Assembly: GCA_030141605.1 (NCBI GenBank)
Contig: JAQGDQ010000111.1
Location: 394,001-458,000, forward strand
Length of the DNA stretch: 64,000 bases
From: Tubiluchus corallicola
Taxonomy: Eukaryota > Priapulida > Priapulimorpha > Priapulimorphida > Tubiluchidae
Direction of reading: 5' to 3'
The notes beneath the pieces were generated by a model. That model searched no databases, was not told the DNA's origin, and saw nothing but the letters and a program-made list of their open reading frames with translations. The translations under genes and the position numbers were made by a program. Positions 33,690-63,653 of this stretch are shown here, piece by piece. Position 1 is the first letter of the stretch, and each line of letters begins with the position of its first letter.

Positions 33690-35470
33690 ATAATTTTAAA
33701 TTTTCTTTTGCAGTTGCACACATCTTTCAAGCAGAAAAGTATAATGACTTACATTGCTAATCAGATAATTATGAGAGGCGAATTTCCAACGGTATGTAAA
33801 ATGGCAAACGTGACTCCAATCCATAAAAAAGATCCAAAATGTGATCCCATGAATTATCGCCCAATTTCCGTAATCCATTGTTTCGGCAAAGTTTGGGAAA
33901 GGGTAATTTATGATCAGATAAATTAATATGTAAATAAACATGAACTTTTATCAAAACATCAGTTTGGCTTCCGTAAACACCATTCAACCATTGACGCCCT
34001 AATACACACAACAGAAAATTGGAGACATAGTTTAGACAACAAGCAATACATTTTAGCAGCATTTTTGGATTTAAGTAAAGCTTTCGATAGCATTAATCAC
34101 GAACTACTTTACGATAATTTAAAACAAATCGGATTAGATTCGATATCGTTAAAACTGATACAAAATTATCTCAAAGATAGACAACAACGAGTAAAGTTAG
34201 ATACAACCAACTTTTCTGACTGGGCCACGTTAAACAGAGGTATACCGCAAGGAACACTACTAGGTCCGTTATTATTTTGCCTATATATAAACAACATATC
34301 CAATGTATTAAAACACTCACAAATAACGCAATACGCTGATGACACTACAATCTACATAGCCCATGAAAATGTCCAAACTGCAAAAAATTATTTAGAAGAA
34401 GATATAAAAAATATAAATATGGCATTTATTCATTACAAGCTAAAAATGAATAATGACAAAACAGAATTCATGATACTGTCACCCTCATTAAATACTAATG
34501 ATGCATCATCAACCACTTTGACAATAGATAATGCTGTAATCAAACAAACTAACAATGTTAAATTCCTGGGCATACAAGTAGACAATAATCTTTCATGGGA
34601 TGATCACTTTAATAACATATACACAAAAATGGCATCTAGCACATCATATCTCCGACAAGTTAAAGGGCAACTAACAAAGGAAACTAAAACACTAATATAT
34701 AAAACTTTAGTTCTACCACACTTCTTATATGGATGTACGCTACTTCAAAAAAACAAAAGAGAAAATTACTTAAAATTAAATCTCCTTCAAAACTATGCGT
34801 TGAGATTGATAGCTGGGTACTCATACAAACTCAAGGCAGGTAGACAAAAATTCAAAGCTTCAACAACTAACCTGAGAAAAACTTTAAAATTCCCAATCAT
34901 TGAAGCACACAAAGAATATTTTACTCTGCTTTTTATATTTAAATACATTAACAACATCAGCAAACCATTCCAGAATAACAGATTTACCTTTTTTCCAAAT
35001 CCTATCGTTAATTCCAGAACAAGCAATCTAAAACAAATTAGGACAAATATGGAACGATGTCTGTAATCAAACAAGCAATTTTACTTTGGAATTCTCTACC
35101 ATTACAGGTTAAACAAATCAAGTCCCTATCAGCATTTAAAACAAAATTAAAATCACTAATATTAACCAGATATGAAATACCATCACACCAGTACGACAAC
35201 ATACACACTAATTCCGAATTCATATACCCACGGCCATATTAATTAAATCATAGTTTTTTTTATATATTTTTTTGTGTATAGTTGTAAATATGTTTGATTT
35301 TATTCGTCATTACTGCACAGTAGTTTAGATTGCACTGACGCATTTGCCTTCAGCAGTGTAAGTTTTTATTAACTAACACTGATTGATTATCTCTGTAAAG
35401 TTTTTATCAGTGATTATCAATGTTTTTAATGGCAAATAAAGATTATTATATATATATATATATATATATA
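33690..35470 (+). mobile_element. Damaged non-LTR retrotransposon (CR1/jockey-like), 5'-truncated
   Basis: Continuous reverse transcriptase coding in one frame from about 33690, with a TAA at 33924-33926, then open from 33927 to 35066. The motifs NYRPISV, LDLSKAFDSI, GIPQGTLLGPLLF and QYADDTTI (the catalytic YADD box) are intact. After 35040 the frame shifts by two bases and continues as the C-terminal LLWNSLPLQVKQIKSL block. The endonuclease domain is absent. The 3' end is AATAAAGATT with a TA tail. The mixture of intact core and few lesions suggests a fairly young dead copy. Confidence 0.9.
34065..35066 (+). pseudogene. Reverse transcriptase core of the damaged retrotransposon
   Basis: Encodes the core of a non-LTR reverse transcriptase: fingers and palm including the YADD catalytic motif, then the thumb-like region KFLGIQVDNNLSW. 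It is preceded in the same frame by an early stop (33924-33926) and followed by a frameshift near 35040, so no complete protein can be made. It sits inside the 33690-35470 element. Confidence 0.9.
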
Positions 35471-35642
35471 ATGCTAATTAATATAACTTTGTATGGAAGG
35501 TTATTAGACCATACTTTAAATTTCCCTTTTCTTCCCCTTTCAAAACACTGTTGGCTCACGTCTTGTTTCAACTTTTCTTTAAAAGCGCTAAAAAGAATTA
35601 CTGTCGCTGACACTTATACTGTTTTTAAAGGAATACAGGTTT

Positions 35643-36245
35643 TTAAAGGAATAATGATTTTTCATATGCTACCTTATTTTCAAGTCTGATAAAAAGTATA
35701 CATTTTAGCACAATTAATACTGCAAAAGCATTTCTGATAATAAAATAACAGATTAAAATCTTAAATAACGGCGGCGAGCCCAACTATTGATGACATCACA
35801 AACTAACATGATTTTCAACACCAAAAACATTCCACGAGCGTGTTGCACGTGTTTGCGAAAGTAAGTACTGTAATATATTCAGTATGTTGTACTAAACCTA
35901 GACAAGTTTTAAGATAAAAATTCCAATTTCAAACTTACCACTGTGTTTACGCATGAGCTGTCGAATGCGTGTAGTACGTCACAAACTAACACATCTAAAC
36001 AAAGAAGTACAGTACCTGTTTTTGTGCAATGCGTTTTCGAAATACAGGCGCTAGTGCCCGTCTAACTAGCGAATGGCGAAATGCTTGTAACAGCGAAGAA
36101 CTAGTGGCGCGAACGTGAAATTACGTTTGTGTGATAATAATTCTTTCACGTAAGTCATTTTTGAAAAAATATTGTTTCCTTTAAATATTTTAAACAATAG
36201 ATTGTTTTGATCTATTGTTTAAGGTTGGGTCTGGTTTTGTTTTAA
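35643..36245 (+). mobile_element. TTAA-ended repeat, copy 2 (most complete)
   Basis: Begins TTAAAGG and ends GGTTTTGTTTTAA, and the ends resemble each other in inverted orientation with a few mismatches. TTAA at both edges fits a piggyBac-like target duplication, though that is inference. No ORF. An internal AACAATAGATTGTTTTGATCTATTGTT hairpin lies near the 3' end. The same family occurs at 23497 (+) and 38144 (-). Confidence 0.7.
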
Positions 36246-38143
36246 GCAAATTTGTGTAGCCCGAAATTGTTTCTCACACTTGACACGCAACACAATGGGA
36301 TATATGACAGATTTCGAACATACATTGTAGCTAAGGTCCATTTTCTTACATTTGAGAAGAAAACGCTGATTAAATAAGACATTATGTATGCACTAGAGAT
36401 AGTTGACTACAGTTAGCTACTTTAAACGTTATGACTGGTCGGTGGTGACCACCATCGGCTACCGTCCACCCGTCTCATCAGCCAATTAGTCAGTCAGCTA
36501 TAACCGACCAACCAAACGGTGAGCCAACTACACAGCCACCGGAGCTGCTGCCCGATTAACCAATAACTGATAGGCTAAATTCGAACAAATCAATCAACCA
36601 ACTAACGAAACAATCTGCCAACCAACCAAGAAACTGAAACCATGTCGATTTCTTTAAGCATGCCGTCATGCTCGCCAATCAACTAGCCACCTCAAGCCAG
36701 CCAGTCAGCCAAACGGAAAGGCAACAAGGCAGCCAGCAAACCAACAGTCTGGCACCTATCCAACAATCTGCCAGCAAAGCTCTGCCCAGTGGTGTTAATA
36801 TAATGTTTATTTTTCGAGATGATGACTGAAAGTGATGTTTGGTTTTGTCCCTCTTGTATATGAATATAACAATCAACATGTAATATTTCTTTTCCTTACC
36901 CTGATTGTAATTCATTAATAGTGTATTCATTTAGGACCTCATGCGATAAAAATAATTATTTAAAAAAATCAGTTTAGTTTAAAAGTCTGCACGACGTACC
37001 TATCTGGCCTGCAGAGAGATTGATTATATTATATTACAGCATTTTTCTATGAAACGGTGCCATGCTCTTTGGAGTGGACAAGTCATTATTTATCAAAACG
37101 TCTTGTTAGTAAAGAACTTGAGAGGAACATTGGTATCAGTAGGTCAATTGACATTGGATTTCTAGGTTAAAGGGATAGGCTAATGTTGGCGTCTGGAATA
37201 GATTCCACAAGGGTTTTCTTGCCCGTTTCTTTACCTATCAGGACGAGGTGATTGTTTGGCGACGGATAGAAAATGAGGACAAAAGCACTTCAGAAACGCC
37301 CGGTGGATATAATACTTTGGAAAAAGCAGGACAAGAGAGAGAGAGAAAGTTGCTGACGTCGTGGAAACTAGGGAACAGACTTCATAAGGTACGAAAGTAT
37401 CTTTTTTTCAACATTAAATACTTTGGTTATTGTAACTGCTTTAAAATTACTTTTGATCGAAAATCGACGAAAGGAAAGCCTGACGAAGACGTACGTGCAG
37501 TAAGTAAAAATATGAAGACCACTGATACGCTGGCGTTTAAGTATCTGCAAGTTTTCTGCAAAGTGGGCTAAAGGCTTCCGAGGCTTCTCCAAATTAGTTA
37601 AACTGATCCATTTCGTTTTTTAAATATTAGTCACTTGTAGTGAAAAAAGATATTCGTCTTTTTGTTTTGCTTTCACTATACACAACGATATTAGTTGTTA
37701 TCAATAAAGTATGTATGTGTTATATCACTTTAATAATTTGTAGACCTATAAGATTGTCAGTGTCAACTTTTATTAAAATTTCGTGGCACGCGTTTTGGCC
37801 AAATTTTGTCTGATTAATTTTACTTCATTTACATTAACATTAATGTAAAGCCCATTACCCTATCATCAAAGCGGGTTTCTTGATACTCAATAGCAGTTCT
37901 AATACTGAAAATGATATTAACCGTGTAGTTATTTTATTAATCATGATATTTGCTAATGTGAATCAAGTAAAAAGTTTCTCTAAAATCTGACAGCATTACA
38001 ATGTTTTTAAGTCACGTTCCAATGTTAATCTAGAGACGTAAGAGAGCTTTTGATAAATTAAGATATAATATATAAATATATAAATATATATTATATATAT
38101 ATATAATATATGAATTAAGATATAATAAAGATAACATAAACCT
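36246..38143. other. Region between two inverted TTAA-ended repeats
   Basis: Contains a degenerate ACCGACCAACCA-like stretch (36430-36760) and one possible exon at 37242-37388 (+). That stretch of 147 nt in phase 0 runs from TTTACCTATCAG to CATAAG-GTACGA and encodes about 49 charged residues with no recognised domain. No gene model is supported. Confidence 0.3.
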
Positions 38144-38594
38144 TTAAAGCAAAACCGGACCCAATCTTAAATTGTAGGTCAAAATAATCTACTCTTTAAA
38201 ATACTGAAAGAAAACATTATTTTTTTCAAAAATGACTTACGTGAAAGAACTATTATCACATAAACACAATTTTTGCGATCGCACCACTAGTTCTTAGCTG
38301 TTATGTGCACTTCGCAATTTGCTAGTAGCTTAGTTCGGATAGCTTGCAATAGTACCCTACTTCAATTTTCGCTTTCGCAAACACGTTCAAAACGCTCGTA
38401 GAATATTTTTGCTGTTGAAAATTATGTCAATTTGTGACGTCATCAATAGTTGGGCTCGCCCGCCGTTAATTAAGATTTTAATCAATTATTTAATGATCAG
38501 AAACGCTTTTGCAGTATAAATAGTATTAAAATGTATACTTTTTTCGGACTTCAATATGGGGTAGTGTATGAAAAATCATCCTGTCTTCCTTTAA
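38144..38594 (-). mobile_element. TTAA-ended repeat, copy 3 (inverted)
   Basis: Minus-strand copy of the 35643 repeat, running from TTAAAGGAAGACAGG at 38594 to CCGGTTTTGCTTTAA at 38144. Shorter by about 150 bp through internal deletions. With copy 2 it forms a 2.9-kb inverted pair. Confidence 0.75.
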
Positions 38595-38779
38595 TAATCA
38601 TGAATCAGACGAGTTATTTGACATGTTGGCTGCTTATTCAACCACTGATTGCAAATTGCCACGATTAAATTAGGAAAAGTTTTTTATCCATTTGGGTAAT
38701 AATTGTACAACGCTTGAATTTTTAAGCTAATATTAAACTTAAGTAACGCAAATTAAATTCTCAGTAACAAGAATAGCGA

Positions 38780-39000
38780 TAATTATTAAAACATGCCACA
38801 GTTAATGAAAAAGTAGAAGGTTTCAAACCGCTGCTGCGGTTCATCAACAGATGACAAAAAAAAGAAAAAAGGGAAAAGGGGTAACAAGGTTAAAAGTACT
38901 AGTGTCTTTGTGTCTTTGGTTATTTAACCCCTTGTCTTCTTTTTCCACCTAGTGATAAACCTTGGGAAGATTTGAAACGTTGTGCTTTTTAAAGTTCAAG
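38780..39000. repeat. Inverted Penelope-like terminal sequences (hammerhead-like motif)
   Basis: The minus strand carries TTGATGA, a GC-rich hairpin (ACCGC-AGCA-GCGGT) and TTGAAACC, and the plus strand carries GAAGATTTGAAACGTTG; an inverted pair AGGGGTAACAAGG / TTAACCCCTTGT lies between. The order GATGA, stem, GAAAC resembles the hammerhead-like motif of Penelope-like terminal repeats. The spacing is not canonical, so this is tentative. It lies just upstream of the LDLa gene's first exon. Confidence 0.4.
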
Positions 39001-39085
39001 TTTAAAATACAAAAATTTATCTACTGTTTCAGGTTCTTTTGACAAAATCTGCTCACTTTTGCAGATATAAGCTTCCCTGGCAAAA

Positions 39086-57201
<18,116 letters not shown>

Positions 57202-57267
57202 CCATTTAGGTATAAACGTTGTGTGTAAAAAATAATATAGTTAGGATTGTACCCAATACATTATGTA

Positions 57268-57273
57268 ATTAAA
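57268..57273 (+). terminator. Polyadenylation signal ATTAAA (LDLa gene)
   Basis: ATTAAA 67 nt after the stop codon of the LDLa-TSP1 gene. Confidence 0.5.
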
Positions 57274-59805
57274 AGAATGATTAATTTTTAATTGCATATT
57301 TTACAAATTTCGAATTCTTTGGTAAAAGATGCATACTTATCAAGTAAACTAATTAACAGCGAAAGTATTTATCCATAGATAACCTGTTTTAGGAAAATTT
57401 GTGTAATCTAGGATTTTCACATGTTTGGAAATATGTTCAACAGAAAACGATTATTGCAGTCAGTCAAAAAGAAATTGAAGACAGGTATAATTTTTACTGA
57501 AATTTATAACGACAATGTCCGGGGAGATAGCGCAAATGAATTGTGCACATATAGGCTTTTTAAAACTAGGCATCAGCTAGAAATTGCTTATAATTATCAT
57601 AAGTATCTAAGGAAAAAATAAGTATGTACACCAAGTTTAGAATATGTGCATATATACAGGAAATTGAAGTAAGAAGATATTCACACCAGAATCCCAACAA
57701 AAACTTTAGTGTATGGTGTAAAAAGCGATATTCTTTTCAGATATAACAGCTATATATCCGTCATTTTTCATATGTCTGAAAATATTCAATTTTTGTGTTT
57801 CTGAACAACACAAATGATAATGAGGTTAAAATTTTAATTTTAATTAAGTGTATTTATATGACATATTAACAGTCAGAAATAATGTAGAAATTGCATAATT
57901 TTGCACTGCATTGTGTAATAAGGTAAATGACACTGAAATGAAAGATATTTTAATTAAAAGATTTTCTGTAGATGCTGTTAGATTAGCTTACATGTTAAAC
58001 GAGCTTAGGTTTTTTTAAATTTTATTATAATAATGAAGCGTTTTTTTTTTCTTGTATGCGATTTAACTCAAAACTGCAACATTTTCTTTTTTATACAATC
58101 GGCATACTACGCTTGCTTTTACGTTACTCAAAAGCAGGAGGCTAATCCATTATCAAGGATATACCTCTAAGGTGAGCCACTGAAACGTCAGGGGCACCTC
58201 AGCCACGTACAAATGTATATACATCCTCCTGCTAACCCCTCTTGTTGGGATGTTTTTGTCACCTTTTTCTAAACTCATTACATTCTTTATTGTTTAGATT
58301 GTCTACCAACATGACTCTACTAACCGATACTCAAAAAGTCCACTTCCTCGTTTACAGTAATACTAACGTATGTTTGTCAATATTTTTCCTAAACATATTA
58401 CGACCTTTCTATCTTATTGTTTTTGTAATGCTAAAGTAACACGATTCACTGTTGCATGAAGACAAATTATATAATAGAAATTATAACCTTTATAAATTTC
58501 TATTTTCAACAAAACATTCCAAAATTTTTTGCATGATTACATTTGAGTCATTAAGAGAATGGAAAAAGGGTTGGGAATTCTTACCAGCATTTTCAACAAA
58601 TTTTGTTTGTATGATGAGCAATCTCACAAAACAGTCAGAGTTATTAGAGAAAATGTAGGTATGTGGGTGCCAGGTCCAAAGCATGCTATATTTTGACCAG
58701 AGCTACATCTATGACATAAACTGCAGGTCAGTCATCGAAAATATAACCCTAGAGAACCAAAACAGAAATATAAAAAGGTTAACCACAATGCTCCCGTTTT
58801 TAGAAATACCTAGTACGTCCACTTCAGTTTTAGGAAAAACAGGAAACTCTGTACTTATTTGCCAAGACGCAATGGCTGATGGATTATCTTAGAATATAGA
58901 ATGAATATGTTACAGGCAAAGTATGAAATAGGGTATGTATACTGTAAAATGTCTAGGCAAATAGAGTTGGCGCAGTAGGTATCATTAATGAGCCAGTGAT
59001 TACTACTGACATTCTTGCTGCATTTACTTGCACAAACAAAGCGAGCATAACTGTTTGATACTCGCAGGGTAGTGTTGACTTTATTCTGATGTCTGATTGC
59101 TCTTACGTCATGCACACTAGTGCTGTAAAATAACGTGATGGGTAGCAACAACTAACCAGAGATGAACCATAAGTTGAAACTCCCTCAGCTTTGATCGTCA
59201 TTTAATTGTAATGCTCTGCTTTTTTTCGTTTGCTTGTTAATTATTATCAATAATTATTATGACACTGTTTGTTATTTTTAAGAGATTTCTGTCCCTATAA
59301 TACACTAGTATATAATTATACAGAATATGTAGTATGTGAAAATGATTTAAAACTAGAGTGACGTAGATTCACTTTCCGTCATTTCGAACGTCTTCAGAGG
59401 CAGCATGACGACCGGGTACTAAATCTTTAGATTTTCTTATGCGGAATTGTTAGTCATTGTATACTATTTGTGAATACAGTATGAACCATGTTTGAAACAA
59501 ACGATAAATCAAATAATATAAAATGTCCTGTTCACTGAGACTTATGAGAAAATAAAATTTATTTTTGTTTTGCTGTTTAGTAGCATCTGCCAAAAGGTGA
59601 AAGTCAAAATACATGCACTTTCTATCCTGCATATATTCTGTAGGATATTTAGAATGTAGAAGCACAATTATAATCTCACACTGATATGAAGAATAAAAAT
59701 TTGCAGTTCTGAATAATTAATAACCATCTATTATGCGTTGAAAATATCTTTAATATCTAATAGTAGGACATAACTTTATGCGTTGAAAATATCTATAATA
59801 ATAAG
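57274..59805. other. Gene-poor flank
   Basis: AT-rich with no supported gene. AGCAGGAGG at 58134 and CCTCCTGCT near 58225 form a weak inverted pair around a 100-bp unit. Confidence 0.35.
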
Positions 59806-60491
59806 ACATAACTTTATTAAAACTTCTACATTAAAATATTAAAATCATGCCAAACGTTTCGATAAGCTGCTGCTGCCGTCATCAGTGGTAAATTTACAAA
59901 CATACAACCAGTTTACATAGGCAGAGCCTATTATGCACTAATTAAGTACTTAGCAGAAGCCAAATAGGTACTAAAAATAAGCAGACCAGTCAAGAACTTG
60001 ATACAGTAATTTAAGCATTAATTAGGTATTTACAAAAGCCAAGTAGGTAATGATTAAGCTAACCTGAAGAAAAGAAAATTGATACAGTAACATGTATAAA
60101 CTGAAATTATTAAAATTAGCTTTGTAGCCGGAGGTACAAATATGGTCATTAATACTGGATTGAGGAGAATCGTTTCATTTTTCGCCAGTTCTAGACGAAA
60201 TACCCAAATGTTCACAAATTCTTACTTTAAAGTGGCTGGATGTTTTGCCATGGTAAGCAGCATTCCAGTAAGCAGTAAGCAATCCCTTCAACTTTATTTT
60301 CAAACACTTAGCTATTGTTACTGTATCAATTTTCTTTTCTTCAGGTCTGCTTAATCATTACATATTTGGCTTCTGTTAGCTTCTTGACTAATGTACAATA
60401 GGCTCTGTCTATATAAACTGGTTGTATGTTTGTAGCTTGTCAAAACGTCTAGCAAGATTTTAACATTTTAATGTAAAAATAAAGTTGTGTT
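59806..60491. mobile_element. Inverted-repeat structure with Penelope-like features
   Basis: Left arm 59806-60091 and right arm 60317-60491 are diverged reverse complements (shared ACATACAACCAGTTTA, AGAGCCTATT, CTGAAGAAAAGAAAATTGAT), with an extra 75-bp internal duplication in the left arm. The minus strand of the left arm has CTGATGA ... GAAACGTTTG (59851-59885), the order of a hammerhead core as in Penelope-like terminal repeats; the right arm has lost CTGATGA. No reverse transcriptase is present. Confidence 0.5.
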
Positions 60492-60669
60492 GTTTTTAAC
60501 TATAAATGTTTTAAGTGCCTGTAATAAAAATTGAATTAGACATAAGTTATTAAAAAGACATAAGAACTAAAAACACATCATGAAAGTATGCAAAGCAATA
60601 TTAATACCCACATTATAAAGTCTAATTCATATTAAAAATAACACATAATAAAAATAGTTAAGCATAATT

Positions 60670-60840
60670 TTAATAGAACACATCATAAAAATGGGCATAA
60701 TTATTTAAAGTTTCCATACAAGAGAAGGCTTTACATTCTTCGTAAATATCTCGTCGGAGACCTTGTTCAGTTTCTATCATTTCCCCAATCAAAAAGCTTC
60801 TAATTGTTGTAGTAAATGCCATGGTAATCTCCTGAAAATA
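60670..60840 (-). CDS. Possible exon of unknown gene
   Basis: After the acceptor-like TACAATATTTTCAG near 60835 (minus), an open frame includes RSFLIGEMIETEQGLRRDIY. The EMIETEQ ... RDI arrangement is faintly like the start of a RhoGEF (DH) domain, but no further helix is seen and the frame ends in TAA. Low confidence; may be chance. Confidence 0.2.
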   Translation of the reverse strand, partial: YFQEITMAFTTTIRSFLIGEMIETEQGLRRDIYEECKAFSCMETLNNYAHFYDVFY

Positions 60841-61549
60841 TTGTAGTGAAAATACGAATGTTATTCCACATTGCTGTCCACGTTCCACATTCCACAAACA
60901 ACAGAGCTTACATACTGGTTTCATTGTAGTAAAAGAAGCCCTATACCCGCTGGCATGGTTTGAGTTGTTTCATAACATAAGTGGATGGGATGTGCCGAGT
61001 TTGCAGTGGATCGGTATCTGTCATTGTTGCCGATCTCAAATTTTTCTGCTGTGTTCATTACCACGAGTATCTGTCAGATTGGTAAAGTGAAATGAGTTTG
61101 GTAAAACCGCTTTAATTAGAATTTGCTTTGTACAGTCTTACTTGCCCACAAATTTAAAAGGTCACCCCCAAACGAAGTAAACTTAGAAACAGCAGTTGTC
61201 ATGATAAAATTCATTACTAGTGAGACAAGAAGTGCATGTTTCCATAGAACTCCATGGTTTCAACTGTGGAACTTTTGAATAATAGAAACCTATTGTTCTA
61301 TTATTCTGTAATTATTTTAGGCAATAACTATTTAATGAACCTTTGTGGGACCATTGCAGACAGAGATATTCATTTGTGATTAATGTGCCATTCGTCAAAA
61401 ATGTTTCAACTGTCGCTGTGGACAACATTACATCCATGATAAATATATAAATAAATACCCCGATAATTAATTATATATCTCCCTAAACAATTATCACTGG
61501 CACGCTATAATTAACGTTTCAGCTGATTATACCTTTGCGCTGGTGCTGT

Positions 61550-61660
61550 ATTCAATTCAATTCAATTTTATTTTCTCAATAGCAGTTTACATTTCATTGC
61601 AGCTGAGGAGCAGCGAAAGACCTATTGGTCACTTGATCAGCTGCCCCTTATTAAAAATAC
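61550..61660 (-). mobile_element. Retrotransposon 3' end with TTGAA tail (second copy)
   Basis: Reverse complement of the 17460-17592 sequence: GGTCTTTCGCTGCTCC, then AATAAAATTGAATTGAATTG at the end. Only the 3' terminus is present. Confidence 0.65.
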
Positions 61661-63015
61661 AAGTTTACTTACAGGCTCAAGACATTTTCAAGTGTTTATA
61701 TACATATATATAACATTGTGGTATTCAAAATAGATTTGGTATTAAATTAAGTACTAAGTAGCAGAAATGTCTATTTAATCTAGTCAAATTTTTAAGGGGC
61801 GGAAAAATAGTAAGCGAGAAATTCTTGAGAATTGAATACGAGGTTACATTGTGAATAATAATAATAGTTATACTATATGCATAAATTCATGGTAAAACAG
61901 ATACAGTATTCAAACACACACAACTTTTTTGGCCATCATTAACTGAATAAAATGTTCAGTTTTTAGTTTTGGGATCGAGGCAGCATGCGAGATTGACGTT
62001 CTATGTAACAGAAGCGCGAATAGATCACATAGAAAAGCACTCGGAAAGTATAAAAAAGACAACTGCTGACTCTTAAAAAATTAATGATGAAATGACTTAG
62101 AGCAAAGGCAAAGTCTTTCGGAAAGTTGAGTTTATTTTGATATTTGGGAAAAATGTTACAAAGTTTCATCAATAAAACTGTGATAAGCATCTTGTGTAAT
62201 TAGTAAAATCAATTAAAAGTCGTGATTACCTTACGAATGGGCGCGGTCATTTTAGATGAAAAATGACGTCACCCGGTTTCGGTGCAATATAATCACTTAT
62301 CCCGCCAGGTGCTTCAGAATCATTTTTTAACTTATAGAGCCAACTCTATAAACTAAGTAACCCGCCTGACACCTACTAAATGCTGGCAAGTATATATGCG
62401 TATCTAAAAGCCAACAAAAATCTGTAAATTATTTACACAATTAACGTTAATTATTTACACATTTTAAGGTGTAATCCTGCAGATTAAAGCAATGCGACCA
62501 CTTTAAATTTGATCGTTGTTGATCGAATGACTAATTTCTAGATAAACACAGTTAAACACAACATTAGAATAACGGAACTTCTAAGCAAACTAGAAATTTT
62601 TCAACCCGTGCTTTCACACTTCACAGCATTCACGCTGCCCAGCAAACACCACCTTACGTCATTTTTTGAAATATGCCGGCATCAACGTTCGTTTGGCGGA
62701 CTCTTTTACATTTTTAAGCAAAGCATTCTATGCTCATGTTTTGTGTGGTGATTTCAATATTTTTAATTGTACATTAAAAGGCGATAAATGTTGTTCCAGG
62801 GTTGGTTCTGCCTATAATGCTAGTACAATTTTTTCATACCAAGACACAAAAAACAAACATAAGTGCAGTAGGCCTAATGCACTTTATGTAACAAAAAAAT
62901 GAGACCATTGAGCCTACTCACCATTTCCATGAATAGCAAGCTTCTTTTGACTTCGGTCGCTCTATTGTGAACATTATTGGGCTTAGTGATACTCAAAAAT
63001 AAATTATCTCAATGC

Positions 63016-63653
63016 AGTAATTGGTCCATTATGAAAATAGATATAGACATAGACATCTTTATTAGTCAAATATACTACGTACATGAAATTTGTCGTTTAT
63101 GCTTTGGACAGATTAGTCAAACGCAATTAGTTCGCAATTGCAAATTAAGTTCGACTATACATATTTATCTAAATGGTACAGTGGAAATAAAGCTTAAAAA
63201 AGTTTAGAGTTTAGCCATTATTGAAATCTTTGATTAAAGTGGGAACAAATGAAAATTTAAAGCGATTTGTTCTTGAAAAGGGTACATTTAATCTTACTTT
63301 GTGTGGAAGAAGCTTAAATTCTTCTTGCAGAGGATGAAAGTAATCACTCATAATTTTCGTTAACATCTTCAGTAATATATCATTACACAGAACAGTAAGG
63401 CCAGGAATCTGATGTTCATTATTCTTGCCGACGAGCTTTGTACATTTTCTCCTTGGTCTACCCAAATGAATTTTACGGTAGTTAGCAAGCATATGAAAAT
63501 AGACCACATTACAGTAGTCAAGAACAGTGGAGATGGCTGTGTTATAAAACGTAATAATTAGTGAGTTATCAACATCAAGAGTTTTCATTTTGGGAACAAA
63601 GTACATTTTCTTATTAGTCTTTCTGACTGCATTAGAGACATGCGAAGAGAATA
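63016..63653 (-). mobile_element. Non-LTR retrotransposon C-terminal fragment, cut by a hAT element
   Basis: Minus-strand frame (63606-63211, open further to about 63653) with RKTNKKMYFVPKMKTLDVD, DYCNVVYFHML, RPRRKCTKLVG and NRFKFSFVPTLIKDFN, the C-terminal region of a Rex-like non-LTR protein. The 3' end has AATAAAGATGTCTATGTCTA, a hexanucleotide-like tail. At its 5' side the frame stops abruptly where the hAT copy F begins, so the hAT inserted into this element. Confidence 0.8.

Larger units (their letters stand above)
60492..63015. other. Gene-poor region with repeat scraps
   Basis: Besides the entries within it, no gene is supported. A small palindrome TTATAGAGCCAACTCTATAA lies near 62331-62350. 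Confidence 0.35.

Noticed and set aside
37242-37388. Exon-like 147-nt segment with good splice sites
   Set aside because: No start, partner exon or recognisable domain; kept only as a note in the region entry.
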